This document shows, one piece after another, positions 25,634 through 34,649 of a stretch of DNA of 64,000 nucleotides (the stretch's first letter is position 1; each line of letters starts with the position of its first letter). Source of the DNA: Coprenecus sp902388455. Lineage in GTDB: Bacteria; Bacteroidota; Bacteroidia; Bacteroidales; UBA932. Below the pieces are notes generated by a model. It saw only the letters and a list, made by a program, of their open reading frames with translations, did not search any database and was not told where the DNA came from. The stretch lies in assembly GCA_963931615.1 (NCBI GenBank), contig OZ007032.1, forward strand, positions 558,001-622,000, read 5' to 3'. Both the position numbers and the translations under genes were made by a program.

Positions 25634-26743
25634 ATGGACAACACTCAGATTACCGTTACGTCCCCGCTCCTCCCGGAGCTGGACGAGCTCGACGCGTACC
25701 TGCGCGACATCTGGTCACGCAAGTGGATAACCAACAACGGACATTACCACAAAGAGCTGGAGGCCGCCTTGTGCGAGTACCTTAAAGTGCCCTACATCAG
25801 CCTCTTCACAAACGGCACACTGCCGCTGATAACGGCCCTTCAGGCCCTGCGCATCACCGGAGAGGTGATAACCACCCCCTTCAGCTTCGTGGCCACCACC
25901 CACTCGATCTGGTGGAACGGCATCAAACCCGTGTTCGTGGACATCGACCCGTCGAACTGCGGCATCAATCCCGACTGCATCGAGGCGGCCATCACCCCCA
26001 GGACCACGGCCATCATGCCTGTGCACTGCTACGGCAAGCCGTGCGATACGAAACGGATACAGGACATAGCCGACAAGTACGGTCTTAAGGTCATCTACGA
26101 CGCCGCGCACGCCTTCGGCGTGGAGGTGGACGGCGAGGGCATCCTTAACGCTGGAGACATGTCCACTCTCAGCTTCCATGCGACAAAGGTGTACAACACG
26201 ATAGAGGGCGGGGCGCTCGTGGTGCACGACGAAAAGACCAAGCAGCGGATCGACTACCTGAAGAACTTCGGCTTCGCCGGCGAGACGACAGTAGTAGCCC
26301 CCGGCATCAACGGGAAGATGGACGAGGTGCGCTCAGCCGTAGGGCTTATAAATCTTAAGCATGTGGACGAGGCCATCGAGGCCAGACGCAAGGTAGCAAT
26401 AGCCTACCGCGAAGGCCTCAGGGACATCCCCGGCATCACGTACTTCGAGGACATGCCTGGAGTGCGGCACAACTACTCCTACTTTCCGATTTTCGTGGAC
26501 CCGGAGCAGTACGGCATGACGAGGGACGAACTGTACGAAAAGCTGAAATCGCGAAACATCTACGGCCGCAGGTACTTCTATCCCCTGATCAGCGAGTTCT
26601 CGACTTACAGGGGCCTGGAGTCGGCGACCAGGGAGAACCTTCCCGTAGCCCACCGCATCGCGGAGCAGGTCATCTGCCTTCCGATGCACCACCAGCTTAG
26701 CGGGGAGGACGTGGAGAGGGTGCTGGACGCGGTCCGGGGTTGA
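25634..26743 (+). CDS. DegT/DnrJ/EryC1-family sugar aminotransferase (4-amino-4,6-dideoxyhexose type)
   Basis: A 369-residue PLP enzyme. The Schiff-base Lys185 lies in FHATKVYNTIEGGALV, and NGTLPLITALQAL and YDAAHAFGVEVDG form the PLP-phosphate and ring sites. The FHATK...EGG variant occurs in enzymes that aminate C4 of dTDP-4-keto-6-deoxyhexoses (VioA-like), giving Qui4N or Fuc4N. Glutamate is the usual amino donor. Unlike the flippase before it, it is GC-rich and backbone-like. A WecF-like transferase further on may use its product. The exact sugar is not certain. Confidence 0.8.
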   Translation: MDNTQITVTSPLLPELDELDAYLRDIWSRKWITNNGHYHKELEAALCEYLKVPYISLFTNGTLPLITALQALRITGEVITTPFSFVATTHSIWWNGIKPVFVDIDPSNCGINPDCIEAAITPRTTAIMPVHCYGKPCDTKRIQDIADKYGLKVIYDAAHAFGVEVDGEGILNAGDMSTLSFHATKVYNTIEGGALVVHDEKTKQRIDYLKNFGFAGETTVVAPGINGKMDEVRSAVGLINLKHVDEAIEARRKVAIAYREGLRDIPGITYFEDMPGVRHNYSYFPIFVDPEQYGMTRDELYEKLKSRNIYGRRYFYPLISEFSTYRGLESATRENLPVAHRIAEQVICLPMHHQLSGEDVERVLDAVRG

Positions 26744-26786
26744 AAAGTTTTTACGGAAATGGTTTTTTTGTCTCGCTGAAAGTTGG

Positions 26787-26794
26787 TAGCTTTG
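26787..26794 (+). promoter_or_regulatory. -7 box TAGCTTTG of toxin-antitoxin module 2
   Basis: It lies 16 bases before antitoxin ATG 26811 and has the same flank (CTTTG, then CGGAAA) as module 1. Confidence 0.6.
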
Positions 26795-26810
26795 CGGAAA
26801 AGTCGAAGAT

Positions 26811-27206
26811 ATGGAAAAGCGGCATGAAGAAGAGAGAAAAGTATCCGGTGCAGGCTCAATAAGCGAGCCCGAGGCTGCGTATGCCCGCCAGAGCGTGATT
26901 CCAAGGACGCGAAAAGGCATCCCACGGCCTGACGGTGTAAATCAGTCCATGGAGGAGGCGGCTGCCGCTTGGAGGAGGCAGATAGATGAATTTATCGCGG
27001 AGAGTAACCGGATATATGAAACCGGAGATACCGCAGCCCGGAAAGACTTGGCAAGGCGTATGGAGGCTTTCATGAGGAAAGAAAACACCATGGAGCGCCG
27101 ATTGGAGAGAATAGACTGGTCTTTGGAGCAGATCCGCAGGGGAGAGTATATGACGGCCGATGAGGCCGATGAGGCGGTGAGGAGGGCTCTGCCATGGCTG
27201 AGGTGA
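26811..27206 (+). CDS. putative antitoxin of RelE/ParE module 2
   Basis: A 131-residue charged helical protein paralogous to the antitoxin at 23012: EPEAAYARQSV near the N-terminus, a basic stretch, helices YETGDTAARKDLARRMEAFM and YMTADEADEAVRRALPWLR at the end. Overall identity to the other copy is low to moderate, so this is an old duplication or a second acquisition. It overlaps the toxin gene by 13 bases. It has its own promoter between two glycan genes. Confidence 0.7.
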   Translation: MEKRHEEERKVSGAGSISEPEAAYARQSVIPRTRKGIPRPDGVNQSMEEAAAAWRRQIDEFIAESNRIYETGDTAARKDLARRMEAFMRKENTMERRLERIDWSLEQIRRGEYMTADEADEAVRRALPWLR

Positions 27207-27538
27207 TATGGTCGGATAATGCTACGAGATTGCGTATCTCGACTCTGGAATATGGTGCTGACACATTCGGACAAAAATCAGCAGAGAAACTGGACATCAC
27301 CTTTAAAACGTATAGTGGGCTGCTGGCCTCGCATCCGCTTCTAGGGCGCCGCGAGCCACTGCTCAGACACAGAACGGACTACATATTCCGAAGCATACTC
27401 ATACATAGAAACTATAAGCTGATATACGTCCTGGAACCAGAGGACAACGAGACTGCGGAAAGAGTCCTGATAATAGACATCTGGGACACACGCATGGATC
27501 CGGACTTCCTCACCGCAAGGATACCTGCAGTAAAGTAG
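27194..27538 (+). CDS. RelE/ParE-family toxin, module 2
   Basis: A 114-residue paralogue of the toxin at 23356, with shared N-terminus (AEVIWSDNATRLRISTLEYG against AKVIWEEEVIALRKYVLFYG), FGQKSAEKLDITFKTYSGLL and a C-terminal strand pair (FRSILIHRNYKLIYVLEPED, ERVLIIDIWDTR). It ends with a slightly longer tail. The likely role is ribosome-dependent mRNA cleavage or gyrase inhibition, held in check by the upstream antitoxin. The 118 bases after it, to the ATP-grasp gene, hold a small GGTAAG/CTTACC dyad and nothing else. Confidence 0.75.
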   Translation: MAEVIWSDNATRLRISTLEYGADTFGQKSAEKLDITFKTYSGLLASHPLLGRREPLLRHRTDYIFRSILIHRNYKLIYVLEPEDNETAERVLIIDIWDTRMDPDFLTARIPAVK

Positions 27539-27656
27539 ATTTCATTCCAAAATCTAAATTCTATTATGCCCCGGCGCAAGCTGATGCTGTTGGGCAGATA
27601 ATATTATTCACTGTTTTAGGTAAGTTCATTTCTTACCGTAATTTATTTCTGAAGTA

Positions 27657-28871
27657 ATGAGTCAGAAAATACTGCTGCTGGGCGGTTCTGCCCAGCAGGT
27701 CATCGCTATAGAGACAGCGAGAAGAATGGGTTATTACACAGTGCTCTGTGACTACCTTCCGGATAATCCGGGCCAATATTCCGCAGACAAATACTACAAT
27801 GCAAGCACAACGGATATTGAGGCCGTATACGAAATAGCGAAATGCGAAGGAGTCAGCGGTATCCTGGCCTATGCCTCGGATCCTGCCGCGTTACCGGCTG
27901 CAATCGTTGCAGAGAGACTGGGACTGCCCACCAATCCGTCCAAATCAGTGGAAATTCTCGGAGTCAAGCACACATGGAGGAAATTCCTTCAGGACAACGG
28001 TTTTGCATGTCCCGGTAATTTCACGTTCTCCTCAGATACGCCGCTTGAAGAAATAACAGCAAAAACAAAGAATCTTCGGTTTCCAATAGTAATCAAACCG
28101 ACAGATTCATCCGGATCAAAAGGGGTGACAATGCTCCGTGACCTGACAGGACTTAAAGAGGCAGTACAATGGGCAAATACATACTCCAGAAACAGAATTC
28201 TTATTGCCGAGGAGTTTATAGACAATGCATTTCATTCTGTAGTAGGGGGAGATGTTTTTGTATGGGACGGCAAGATAGTTCTCTATGGAGAAATGTCATG
28301 CATAAGGGATAATACGGGAAGCGGTTTAATCCCCATAGGAGAAAGAAAACCCTCGGGTCTAAATGAAAGGCAGGCAGAAGACCTGTATCGTGAGCTCCAG
28401 AGGCTTATTACAATGCTGGAAATTAAGTTCGGGGAACTGAACATCGAGGTTCTCTTTGACAACGATGATAAGGCTCATTTTTTAGAGGTAGGCCCAAGGG
28501 CTGGAGGCAACATGATTCCGATTCAATTATCGGACGCATTCGGAGTGGATCTTGTAGAAGCCAATATAGCAGCGGCAATGGGCTGCGATCCAGAACTTAG
28601 AATCCATGAGAAGCCCGGCTGCTTTTTCACCTACGTCCTGCACAGCCATGTCGACGGTATATTCGAAGGTGTAGATTTTTCAGAAGAAATATCAGGGAAT
28701 GTATACAGAAAGGTTTTATACAAGAAATCAGGAGACAAAGTAGAGGCTTTTGACGGAGCGGGAAAGGCAATAGGTATCGTATTCATGCATGCCGATACGG
28801 AAAGAGAGATGAATGACATCTGTTCAGGATTGGATGAATTAATACGTGTAAGAGTCAATGAGGTACGGTGA
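27657..28871 (+). CDS. ATP-grasp carboxylate-amine ligase, glycan-locus associated
   Basis: A 404-residue ATP-grasp protein. The N-terminal pre-ATP-grasp domain opens KILLLGGSAQQVIAIETARR; the ATP site has PIVIKPTDSSGSKGVTMLRD, and the metal ligands fit FGELNIEVLFDNDDKAHFLE and VGPRAGGNMIP. It would join a carboxylate to an amine with ATP, forming an amide. In a glycan locus the plausible role is adding an amino acid or other acid to an amino sugar, or making the acid donor. It overlaps the next gene (PLP-fold enzyme) by 14 bases, so the two are coupled. Confidence 0.8.
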   Translation: MSQKILLLGGSAQQVIAIETARRMGYYTVLCDYLPDNPGQYSADKYYNASTTDIEAVYEIAKCEGVSGILAYASDPAALPAAIVAERLGLPTNPSKSVEILGVKHTWRKFLQDNGFACPGNFTFSSDTPLEEITAKTKNLRFPIVIKPTDSSGSKGVTMLRDLTGLKEAVQWANTYSRNRILIAEEFIDNAFHSVVGGDVFVWDGKIVLYGEMSCIRDNTGSGLIPIGERKPSGLNERQAEDLYRELQRLITMLEIKFGELNIEVLFDNDDKAHFLEVGPRAGGNMIPIQLSDAFGVDLVEANIAAAMGCDPELRIHEKPGCFFTYVLHSHVDGIFEGVDFSEEISGNVYRKVLYKKSGDKVEAFDGAGKAIGIVFMHADTEREMNDICSGLDELIRVRVNEVR

Positions 28872-29832
28872 CGCAATAGGTGGCTATTTCGAACTGGAAC
28901 TGGCAGACAGAGGCGGTTTTCCGCATGATGACGGATACTGTGTCAACAGCGGCAGGAATGCCCTTGAATTAATATTGAGTACGCTTGCTGATATCTCAAG
29001 ATTGTGGATTCCGTATTATACCTGCGAAGTGATACTGGAGCCATTGGAAAAATTGGAAATACCGTACTCGTTCTATCATATAAATTGCAACCTTGAGTTG
29101 AGAGATGATATAAACCTGAAAAAAGGTGAATACCTTCTTTTAACAAATTATTTCGGTATAAAGGACCATTATGTCGAGAAGATGGCTTCCAGATATGGAA
29201 AGCAGCTGATAGTCGATAATTCCCAGGCATTTTTCTGCGAGCCGGTTGACGGCATAAAGACTTTCTACAGTCCGAGAAAATTTGTAGGAGTGCCTGACGG
29301 AGGCATTGCAATCATTCCAGACAATGAAATAGATATGTCTGTCTATGAGCAGGATTGTTCATTTGATAGGTGCTCGCATTTATTAAAGCGAATAGATAAG
29401 GGAGCGAAAGAGGGATATTCAGACTTTAAAAACAACAGCCAACTTCTGAAAAATCAGCCTATGAGTCGTATGTCCAGATTAACGACAGCTTTGTTGCGCT
29501 CAATAGATTTTGAGTTAATAAAAGCGCACAGATTGCGAAATCTTAAATTCCTTCATGAAAATCTTGGAGACAAGAATCAACTGAAATGTGCGGATGAATG
29601 CCTAAAATCGAGTTGTCCCATGATTTATCCGTTAATGACATCTCGGAGTGCAGTACTTAGGCAGAAGTTGATAGGTAATAAAATATTTGTCGCTACATAT
29701 TGGCCTAATGTGAAAATTTGGAGTGGTTCTGAATCAGAAGAATGTAGTTTGACTGAAAGAATATTGGCATTGCCTTTGGATCAGAGGTATTCACCGGTTT
29801 CTTTAAAAAAAATAATGGCTAGTATTTATTGA
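28858..29832 (+). CDS. DegT-like PLP-dependent enzyme, divergent
   Basis: A 324-residue fold-type I PLP protein, shorter than typical DegT enzymes (about 370-400). SGRNALELILSTL fits the phosphate-binding turn, QLIVDNSQAFF supplies the ring-stacking Asp, and FYSPRKFVGVPDGGI has the likely Schiff-base Lys141. The C-terminal domain is short and divergent, so substrate use may differ from sugar aminotransferases. It is coupled to the upstream ATP-grasp ligase and separated by one base from the serine hydrolase gene. It may make the amine or amino acid that the ligase uses; that is inference. Confidence 0.7.
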   Translation: MRYGDAIGGYFELELADRGGFPHDDGYCVNSGRNALELILSTLADISRLWIPYYTCEVILEPLEKLEIPYSFYHINCNLELRDDINLKKGEYLLLTNYFGIKDHYVEKMASRYGKQLIVDNSQAFFCEPVDGIKTFYSPRKFVGVPDGGIAIIPDNEIDMSVYEQDCSFDRCSHLLKRIDKGAKEGYSDFKNNSQLLKNQPMSRMSRLTTALLRSIDFELIKAHRLRNLKFLHENLGDKNQLKCADECLKSSCPMIYPLMTSRSAVLRQKLIGNKIFVATYWPNVKIWSGSESEECSLTERILALPLDQRYSPVSLKKIMASIY

Positions 29833-29833
29833 T

Positions 29834-30946
29834 ATGAAAGCGATAGCTGCTATCATAAGTATTTTTTTATGTTGTAATGTGGCATCATGTTCCAATATAG
29901 ATGAAGAAATAAATAATCTAATGCAGGATGCTAAAGTGAAGGGACTTGCTGTGGCCGTTGTAAAAGACAACAAGATAGTATTTTGCAAATCGTACGGTAA
30001 GAAAAATGATAAGGAAAACCTTGAAGAGAATGATTTGTTTAGAATAGCTTCTGTGTCAAAAACATTTGTGGCGACATTGATTATGCAGCTTGTAGAAAGC
30101 GGGAAAGTGAATCTTCATGATAATGTTAACGATTATTTGAACTTTAAGGTACAGAATCCTATATATCCTGAGAAAATAGTAACCGTAGAGATGCTACTGT
30201 CTCATAGGTCAAGTATTAATGACAAAAAAGGATATACATCTTTTTCTTGTCTCAAGGAAGGGAAATGTTATGAGAAATTTCCTCCAGGTGATGCTTTTTG
30301 TTATAGCAACATGAATTACTGTCTGTTGGCGGCAATTATCGAAAACGTATTGAGTGAGAGATTTGACAATGTGGTTGAAAGCAGGATAATTTCTCCTCTG
30401 GGTTTGAAAGCCAGTTTTAATTTGAAAGATGTGGATTCGACATTATTGGTAGATACATATTATTACAATAGTGAAACTCACGAGTATAGAAAGTGTAATA
30501 ATACATATAGGGCATTTGTGCCGGATGTTCCAAGTTATGAGTTAGGATATTCAGTGACATCTTTGGAACCAGCAGGAGGATTACTCATTTCTTCGTATGA
30601 TTTAGCCAAATATATGCTAGTGCATATGAATAATGGTGCTCTTGAGGATGGTTCTAGAATACTTAAGGAAGAGAGCGAGAAAGAAATGCGAAAAGTTAGA
30701 ACAGAAGGGATAAATTATGGTTTGTCATTTAAGAAATATCCAAATGTTTTGAAAAATAAAATATTATATGGTCAGACTGGGGGGGCAAGAGGGGTGTCAA
30801 GTGCAATGATTTTTGATCCGGAAGAGAAATGTGGTTTTGTCATATTATGTAATGGATGTTTTACGGTTGATAGGGACGGGTATTCTACTTTACATAAGCC
30901 AATGGTAAATTTATTGTATGATAAGATAGTTCGGTGCATCCAGTAA
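29834..30946 (+). CDS. serine hydrolase / beta-lactamase-fold lipoprotein (class C-like)
   Basis: A 370-residue penicillin-binding-like esterase or peptidase. A lipoprotein signal (FLCCNVASC) is followed by the SxxK nucleophile motif S73-V-S-K76, a YSN motif near 157 (FCYSNMNYCLL) and a Gly-rich QTGGARG in place of the KTG box. It acts outside the cytoplasm. Relatives are D-aminopeptidases, esterases or acyl transferases. Its position in a glycan locus next to an ATP-grasp ligase suggests editing or transfer of acyl or aminoacyl groups on the exported glycan. The gene is strongly AT-rich. Confidence 0.8.
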   Translation: MKAIAAIISIFLCCNVASCSNIDEEINNLMQDAKVKGLAVAVVKDNKIVFCKSYGKKNDKENLEENDLFRIASVSKTFVATLIMQLVESGKVNLHDNVNDYLNFKVQNPIYPEKIVTVEMLLSHRSSINDKKGYTSFSCLKEGKCYEKFPPGDAFCYSNMNYCLLAAIIENVLSERFDNVVESRIISPLGLKASFNLKDVDSTLLVDTYYYNSETHEYRKCNNTYRAFVPDVPSYELGYSVTSLEPAGGLLISSYDLAKYMLVHMNNGALEDGSRILKEESEKEMRKVRTEGINYGLSFKKYPNVLKNKILYGQTGGARGVSSAMIFDPEEKCGFVILCNGCFTVDRDGYSTLHKPMVNLLYDKIVRCIQ

Positions 30947-30966
30947 ATTAGTAAATTGTGGTGAAA

Positions 30967-32187
30967 ATGAATCCTTTTAGAGAATTGGACAGGGTTAGTA
31001 AATATTATATCATAGCATTGCTATGTGTAATGTTTATGTCTATGAGGCTATTGTTCACATGGCCGCTTCCGCAATTTATTATATATCTGGCATCATTCGC
31101 CGTCACGTTGCTGTTTGCTATTACTTTTAGGAAGAATTTAAGATATGTGCGTCCTTCTGTTTTTGTTTCATTGCTATTATTAATATTGGTCTTTTTGTAT
31201 GAGATATTGTTTGTTTGGGAGTTGAGGGTAATATCTTTATTAGTCGGTCTGATAGTGATAATTAATACGGGTGTTCTATTATTGTCAGGGAAAGAGATAG
31301 CAGTGAGTTTGTTTTCCTGTTGTGATTATATTCTTAAAATAATAATAGGTGTTTCGTTAGCTGGTTGGATTTTATTTCTGTTAGGTGTTCCTTTGCCGCA
31401 CTTTCATTCTGAGACGGATGCTTTTTATGAACATACAGTATATTATCTTTTTGTATTGAATGGAACTCCAGAGCATCAGTTAATACCTAGATTTGCAGGA
31501 ATGTTTCTTGAACCTGGTCACATGGGAACAACCAGTTGTTTCTTATTATATGCGAACAAGTTTAATTTGAGGGAAAAAGGTAATATTGTTCTTTTGGCGG
31601 CGGTATTGTTTTCATTGTCTTTAGCAGCCTATGGGTTGCTTATTGGCGGAGTAATTTTGTACTTATTTTTTAATTCAAAAAAAGGAATTCTTTACATTAT
31701 TCCAGTGATTGTTCTTTTTATAGGAGTCTGGATTTCGTCAACTATGTATCGGGGTGGGGACAATATTTTGAACCAAAAAATTTTTTCAAGGTTAGAGATA
31801 GTTGATGGAGAAATGACAGGGAATAATAGAACAACAATGGTTTTTGATAGAATGTATGGGAGGTTTGTAAAGTCAGATCGGGTGTATTTTGGAATGGGGA
31901 GAGAAACGTATGAAAAAAATACATCAAAGAATTTAGTGAATGGTTGTGCTGGAATCAAACGTTACATATATACTCGTGGAATCATAGGAACGATTATTAT
32001 GCTATTGTTGCTGGTTTCACTTCTATATGCAGATTATTCTCCATTGGGATTGGGCTTTTTAATTTTATTTGTCATTGCAAATATGATAAGAGATTATCCG
32101 CAAAAGGAATTATGGTTATATATATATTGTACTGTATTGCCATATCTGAAGTATAGAAGTAATAATTGTGTTTGTCGGCAAAGCTAA
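30967..32187 (+). CDS. O-antigen/capsule polymerase (Wzy-like)
   Basis: A roughly 406-residue membrane protein with about 10-12 helices and a large periplasmic loop in the second half (about 265-325), the usual Wzy layout. Motifs are weak, as normal for this family; RFAGMFLEPGHMGTTSC resembles the conserved patch near the loop. It would join repeat units in the periplasm. Starts at GTG 30958 or 30961 are also possible; ATG 30967 is preferred. It is one of the most AT-rich genes in the window, which fits horizontal transfer of polymerase genes. Confidence 0.75.
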   Translation: MNPFRELDRVSKYYIIALLCVMFMSMRLLFTWPLPQFIIYLASFAVTLLFAITFRKNLRYVRPSVFVSLLLLILVFLYEILFVWELRVISLLVGLIVIINTGVLLLSGKEIAVSLFSCCDYILKIIIGVSLAGWILFLLGVPLPHFHSETDAFYEHTVYYLFVLNGTPEHQLIPRFAGMFLEPGHMGTTSCFLLYANKFNLREKGNIVLLAAVLFSLSLAAYGLLIGGVILYLFFNSKKGILYIIPVIVLFIGVWISSTMYRGGDNILNQKIFSRLEIVDGEMTGNNRTTMVFDRMYGRFVKSDRVYFGMGRETYEKNTSKNLVNGCAGIKRYIYTRGIIGTIIMLLLLVSLLYADYSPLGLGFLILFVIANMIRDYPQKELWLYIYCTVLPYLKYRSNNCVCRQS

Positions 32188-32216
32188 CAGAAATAATGTT
32201 TTAACTCTAAGATATT

Positions 32217-32834
32217 ATGAATAATAGTAGTGATAAGATTTTTTTCAGAGCCTTTGCAAAAGAGGATTATCTATTGATTAATAAATGGAGAAATGATGAG
32301 AGTATTCAAAAGATGACAGTAGGGCCATTTAGATATGTTTCTTTGGAAATGGAAAAGGAATGGGTGTGTGGGAAAATGATGAATAATGCAAATGAGATAT
32401 ATTGGGCAATATGTATAAAGTCTCTTTCTGAAAAAATGATAGGGTATACATCTTTAAATAATATAGATTACATTAATAGGTCTGCAAGTGTTGGTGGTGT
32501 AGTCATAGGTGAATCGGATTACAGAGACGGGGATATACGTCATGAGGTAGGAGTAAAAACAAGGAAGTATGCTTTTGATGAATTGAATCTTCATAGATTG
32601 AGAGGAACTTGCCTGGCAGAGCACAAGGTCTCTAGGATTATGATGGAAGCAAGCGGGTTTAAGCTGGATGGAGTTGAGAGGCAGGCCGTATACAAGCATG
32701 GTGAATATCATGATGTTTTAGTTTATTCTTTGTTAGAGCAAGAATATCGTGAATTATTGAAAAATGGTGCATATGAATTGAGAAATTATGCACGTAGGGT
32801 AAAGGAAATCAGACAAAAATACATTAATATTTAG
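32217..32834 (+). CDS. GNAT N-acyltransferase (RimJ/RimL-like) of the glycan locus
   Basis: A 205-residue GNAT protein: IFFRAFAKEDYLLINKWRND at the start, a core strand IGYTSLNNIDYINRSASVGGV, and acyl-CoA-site region FDELNLHRLRGTCLAEHKVS. Such enzymes N-acylate 4-amino sugars linked to dTDP or UDP in several O-antigen pathways. It lies directly before the WecF-like transferase. The acyl group could be acetyl-CoA or the product of the acyl module at 34650..39173. Confidence 0.75.
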   Translation: MNNSSDKIFFRAFAKEDYLLINKWRNDESIQKMTVGPFRYVSLEMEKEWVCGKMMNNANEIYWAICIKSLSEKMIGYTSLNNIDYINRSASVGGVVIGESDYRDGDIRHEVGVKTRKYAFDELNLHRLRGTCLAEHKVSRIMMEASGFKLDGVERQAVYKHGEYHDVLVYSLLEQEYRELLKNGAYELRNYARRVKEIRQKYINI

Positions 32835-32843
32835 TTAGATGTT

Positions 32844-34004
32844 ATGAGTGGAATATTACACTTGGGGTTTAATGGTAATCTTCAAGAAGATTCGTTTAAG
32901 GTGTTTGAGAGATATTATCCCGGAAAAAATATAATGTTGGCGAAACCACCGAGGAAAAATGATGCATTGAAGATTCATCTGCCAAGTGATGTTTTCAGAT
33001 GGATAGATTATGGTGATTCGAAATATTATGAGGAGATATTAGAATTATGCAAGGCAAAAGGAGTCGGAAAAATTCTATTACATTCAGCATTGAGAAGCAA
33101 TGTTAATCTGGCTGAATTCCTGAAATCAAGAATAGAATGTAAAGTTTATTGGCTCTTTTGGGGGTTTGAACTGTATACAGCATTGGGTGAGGATCTTGGA
33201 GTGTCGTTTGTGGACGAACATTTTAACGTATTCAAGCCTCGGACATATCTTATGCCGAACAGGATTAAACATTATTTGAGGCGGTTACGGTATGGGATAA
33301 ATTATGTGGATGTTATTAAAAAAGCCTCGGAAGTAGTGGACTATTTCTGCTTTTGGAATAAGTATGACTATTACCTTTATACAAAATATTTCGGAGATAG
33401 AGTAAAGTATAAATATTTCGGATATACATCCCGTTATAGGGGAAATGAGACGGACACAGAGGAAACGTATGACTTTCCTTCAAAAATAAAAGCAGTGATA
33501 ATAAATCATCAGGCATCTGTGACAGGGAATCATATTACTTTGATGCGTAGGATTAAGATGTTGGATCCTAAAAAAACATTCAAAATATATATGCCTCTAA
33601 GTTATGGCTCCAGATATTTAAGGAAATGTTGTCTGAAAAAAGGCAGGAAATGGTTTAAGAACAGTTTTTGTCCTATTTTGAGGTATATGCCGAAAGAGGA
33701 GTATTTCAGCATAATTAACAAACCTCAAGTTGCATTGTTTGGGCAGAAACGGCAGGAAGCATCAGGAAATATCTCCAGACTCTTGATCGAAGGTACGAAG
33801 GTATTTCTTAGGGAAGATAATCCGTTGCTGAGATATTATAGGGACAAAGGTTATTATGTATTTTCTTTTGAAAATGATTTAAGAACAATTGAGGATCTTA
33901 GTCCTTTGACTTATGACGAACAAGTGCATAATCGGAAAGTATGGTGCCGTACGAGAACATATTATGATGATTTTATGCCGGATTTTTTTAATGATGAACA
34001 GTAA
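32844..34004 (+). CDS. WecF-like glycosyltransferase (TDP-Fuc4NAc:lipid II transferase family)
   Basis: A 386-residue soluble or peripheral transferase. The C-terminal half has the family pattern (PF07429): KAVIINHQASVTGNHITLMR for the donor phosphate region, then LFGQKRQEASGNISRLLIEG, followed by GTKVFLREDNPLLRYYRDKG. WecF adds 4-acetamido-4,6-dideoxygalactose to the enterobacterial common antigen lipid. Here a similar 4-amino-6-deoxyhexose is the likely donor, consistent with the VioA-like aminotransferase at 25634 and the GNAT just upstream. The N-terminal half is divergent. Confidence 0.75.
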   Translation: MSGILHLGFNGNLQEDSFKVFERYYPGKNIMLAKPPRKNDALKIHLPSDVFRWIDYGDSKYYEEILELCKAKGVGKILLHSALRSNVNLAEFLKSRIECKVYWLFWGFELYTALGEDLGVSFVDEHFNVFKPRTYLMPNRIKHYLRRLRYGINYVDVIKKASEVVDYFCFWNKYDYYLYTKYFGDRVKYKYFGYTSRYRGNETDTEETYDFPSKIKAVIINHQASVTGNHITLMRRIKMLDPKKTFKIYMPLSYGSRYLRKCCLKKGRKWFKNSFCPILRYMPKEEYFSIINKPQVALFGQKRQEASGNISRLLIEGTKVFLREDNPLLRYYRDKGYYVFSFENDLRTIEDLSPLTYDEQVHNRKVWCRTRTYYDDFMPDFFNDEQ

Positions 34005-34016
34005 TGCCATCCATAT

Positions 34017-34646
34017 ATGAGAGACCTGATTATAATAGGAGCCGGAGGGATGGGACGTACAGTGTACGATAATGCCAAGGAATGCATTGGTTATGGTGAT
34101 ACTTTTCGTATAAAGGGATTTATAGATGATAATTTGAATGTATTGGATGACTTTGAGAATTATCCGAAAATATTAGGGACTATTTCTGATTATGTTCCGC
34201 AAAAGAATGATGTGTTTGTTTCATCGATTGGAGGAAGTTCGAGAAGAAAATGTATGGAGGAGATTATTAAACGCGGTGGAGAATTTTTCGAAATTATTCA
34301 TAAAACGGTGCATATTGGAGTTAATGTTAAGATCGGGAAGGGGAATTATATTGGAGCGTATACTATTATCGGACCAGATGTCATTATTGGCGATTACAAT
34401 ATGATTCAATCATTTACGGTAGTCGGACATGATGCCCGTATCGGTAGCTGGAATCGGATTGATACGCATGTGACGTGTGTAGGAGGGGTCCAGGTTATGG
34501 ATGAGACGACAATACACACTGCAGCAGTAATTAATCACGGTGTGGTTGTAGAGCCAAATGCTCATGTTGGAGCATGTAGCTTTGTAATAAAAAGAGTTAA
34601 ATCGGGAACCACAGTGTGTGGCAATCCTGCAAAAAAATTGTTATAG
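34017..34646 (+). CDS. PglD/NeuD-family sugar O/N-acyltransferase
   Basis: A 209-residue protein with an N-terminal Rossmann part (RDLIIIGAGGMGRTVYDNAK) that binds the nucleotide sugar, and a C-terminal left-handed beta helix with hexapeptide repeats (VHIGVNVKIGKGNYIGAY). The catalytic-type His lies in FTVVGHDARIG. It ends in the usual VCGNPAKKLL. PglD makes UDP-diacetylbacillosamine from the 4-amino sugar; the PglF-, PglE- and PglC-like genes of this locus make that role possible. It stops 3 bases before an acyl carrier protein gene, so an acyl-ACP donor is also worth considering. Confidence 0.85.
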   Translation: MRDLIIIGAGGMGRTVYDNAKECIGYGDTFRIKGFIDDNLNVLDDFENYPKILGTISDYVPQKNDVFVSSIGGSSRRKCMEEIIKRGGEFFEIIHKTVHIGVNVKIGKGNYIGAYTIIGPDVIIGDYNMIQSFTVVGHDARIGSWNRIDTHVTCVGGVQVMDETTIHTAAVINHGVVVEPNAHVGACSFVIKRVKSGTTVCGNPAKKLL

Positions 34647-34649
34647 AAT

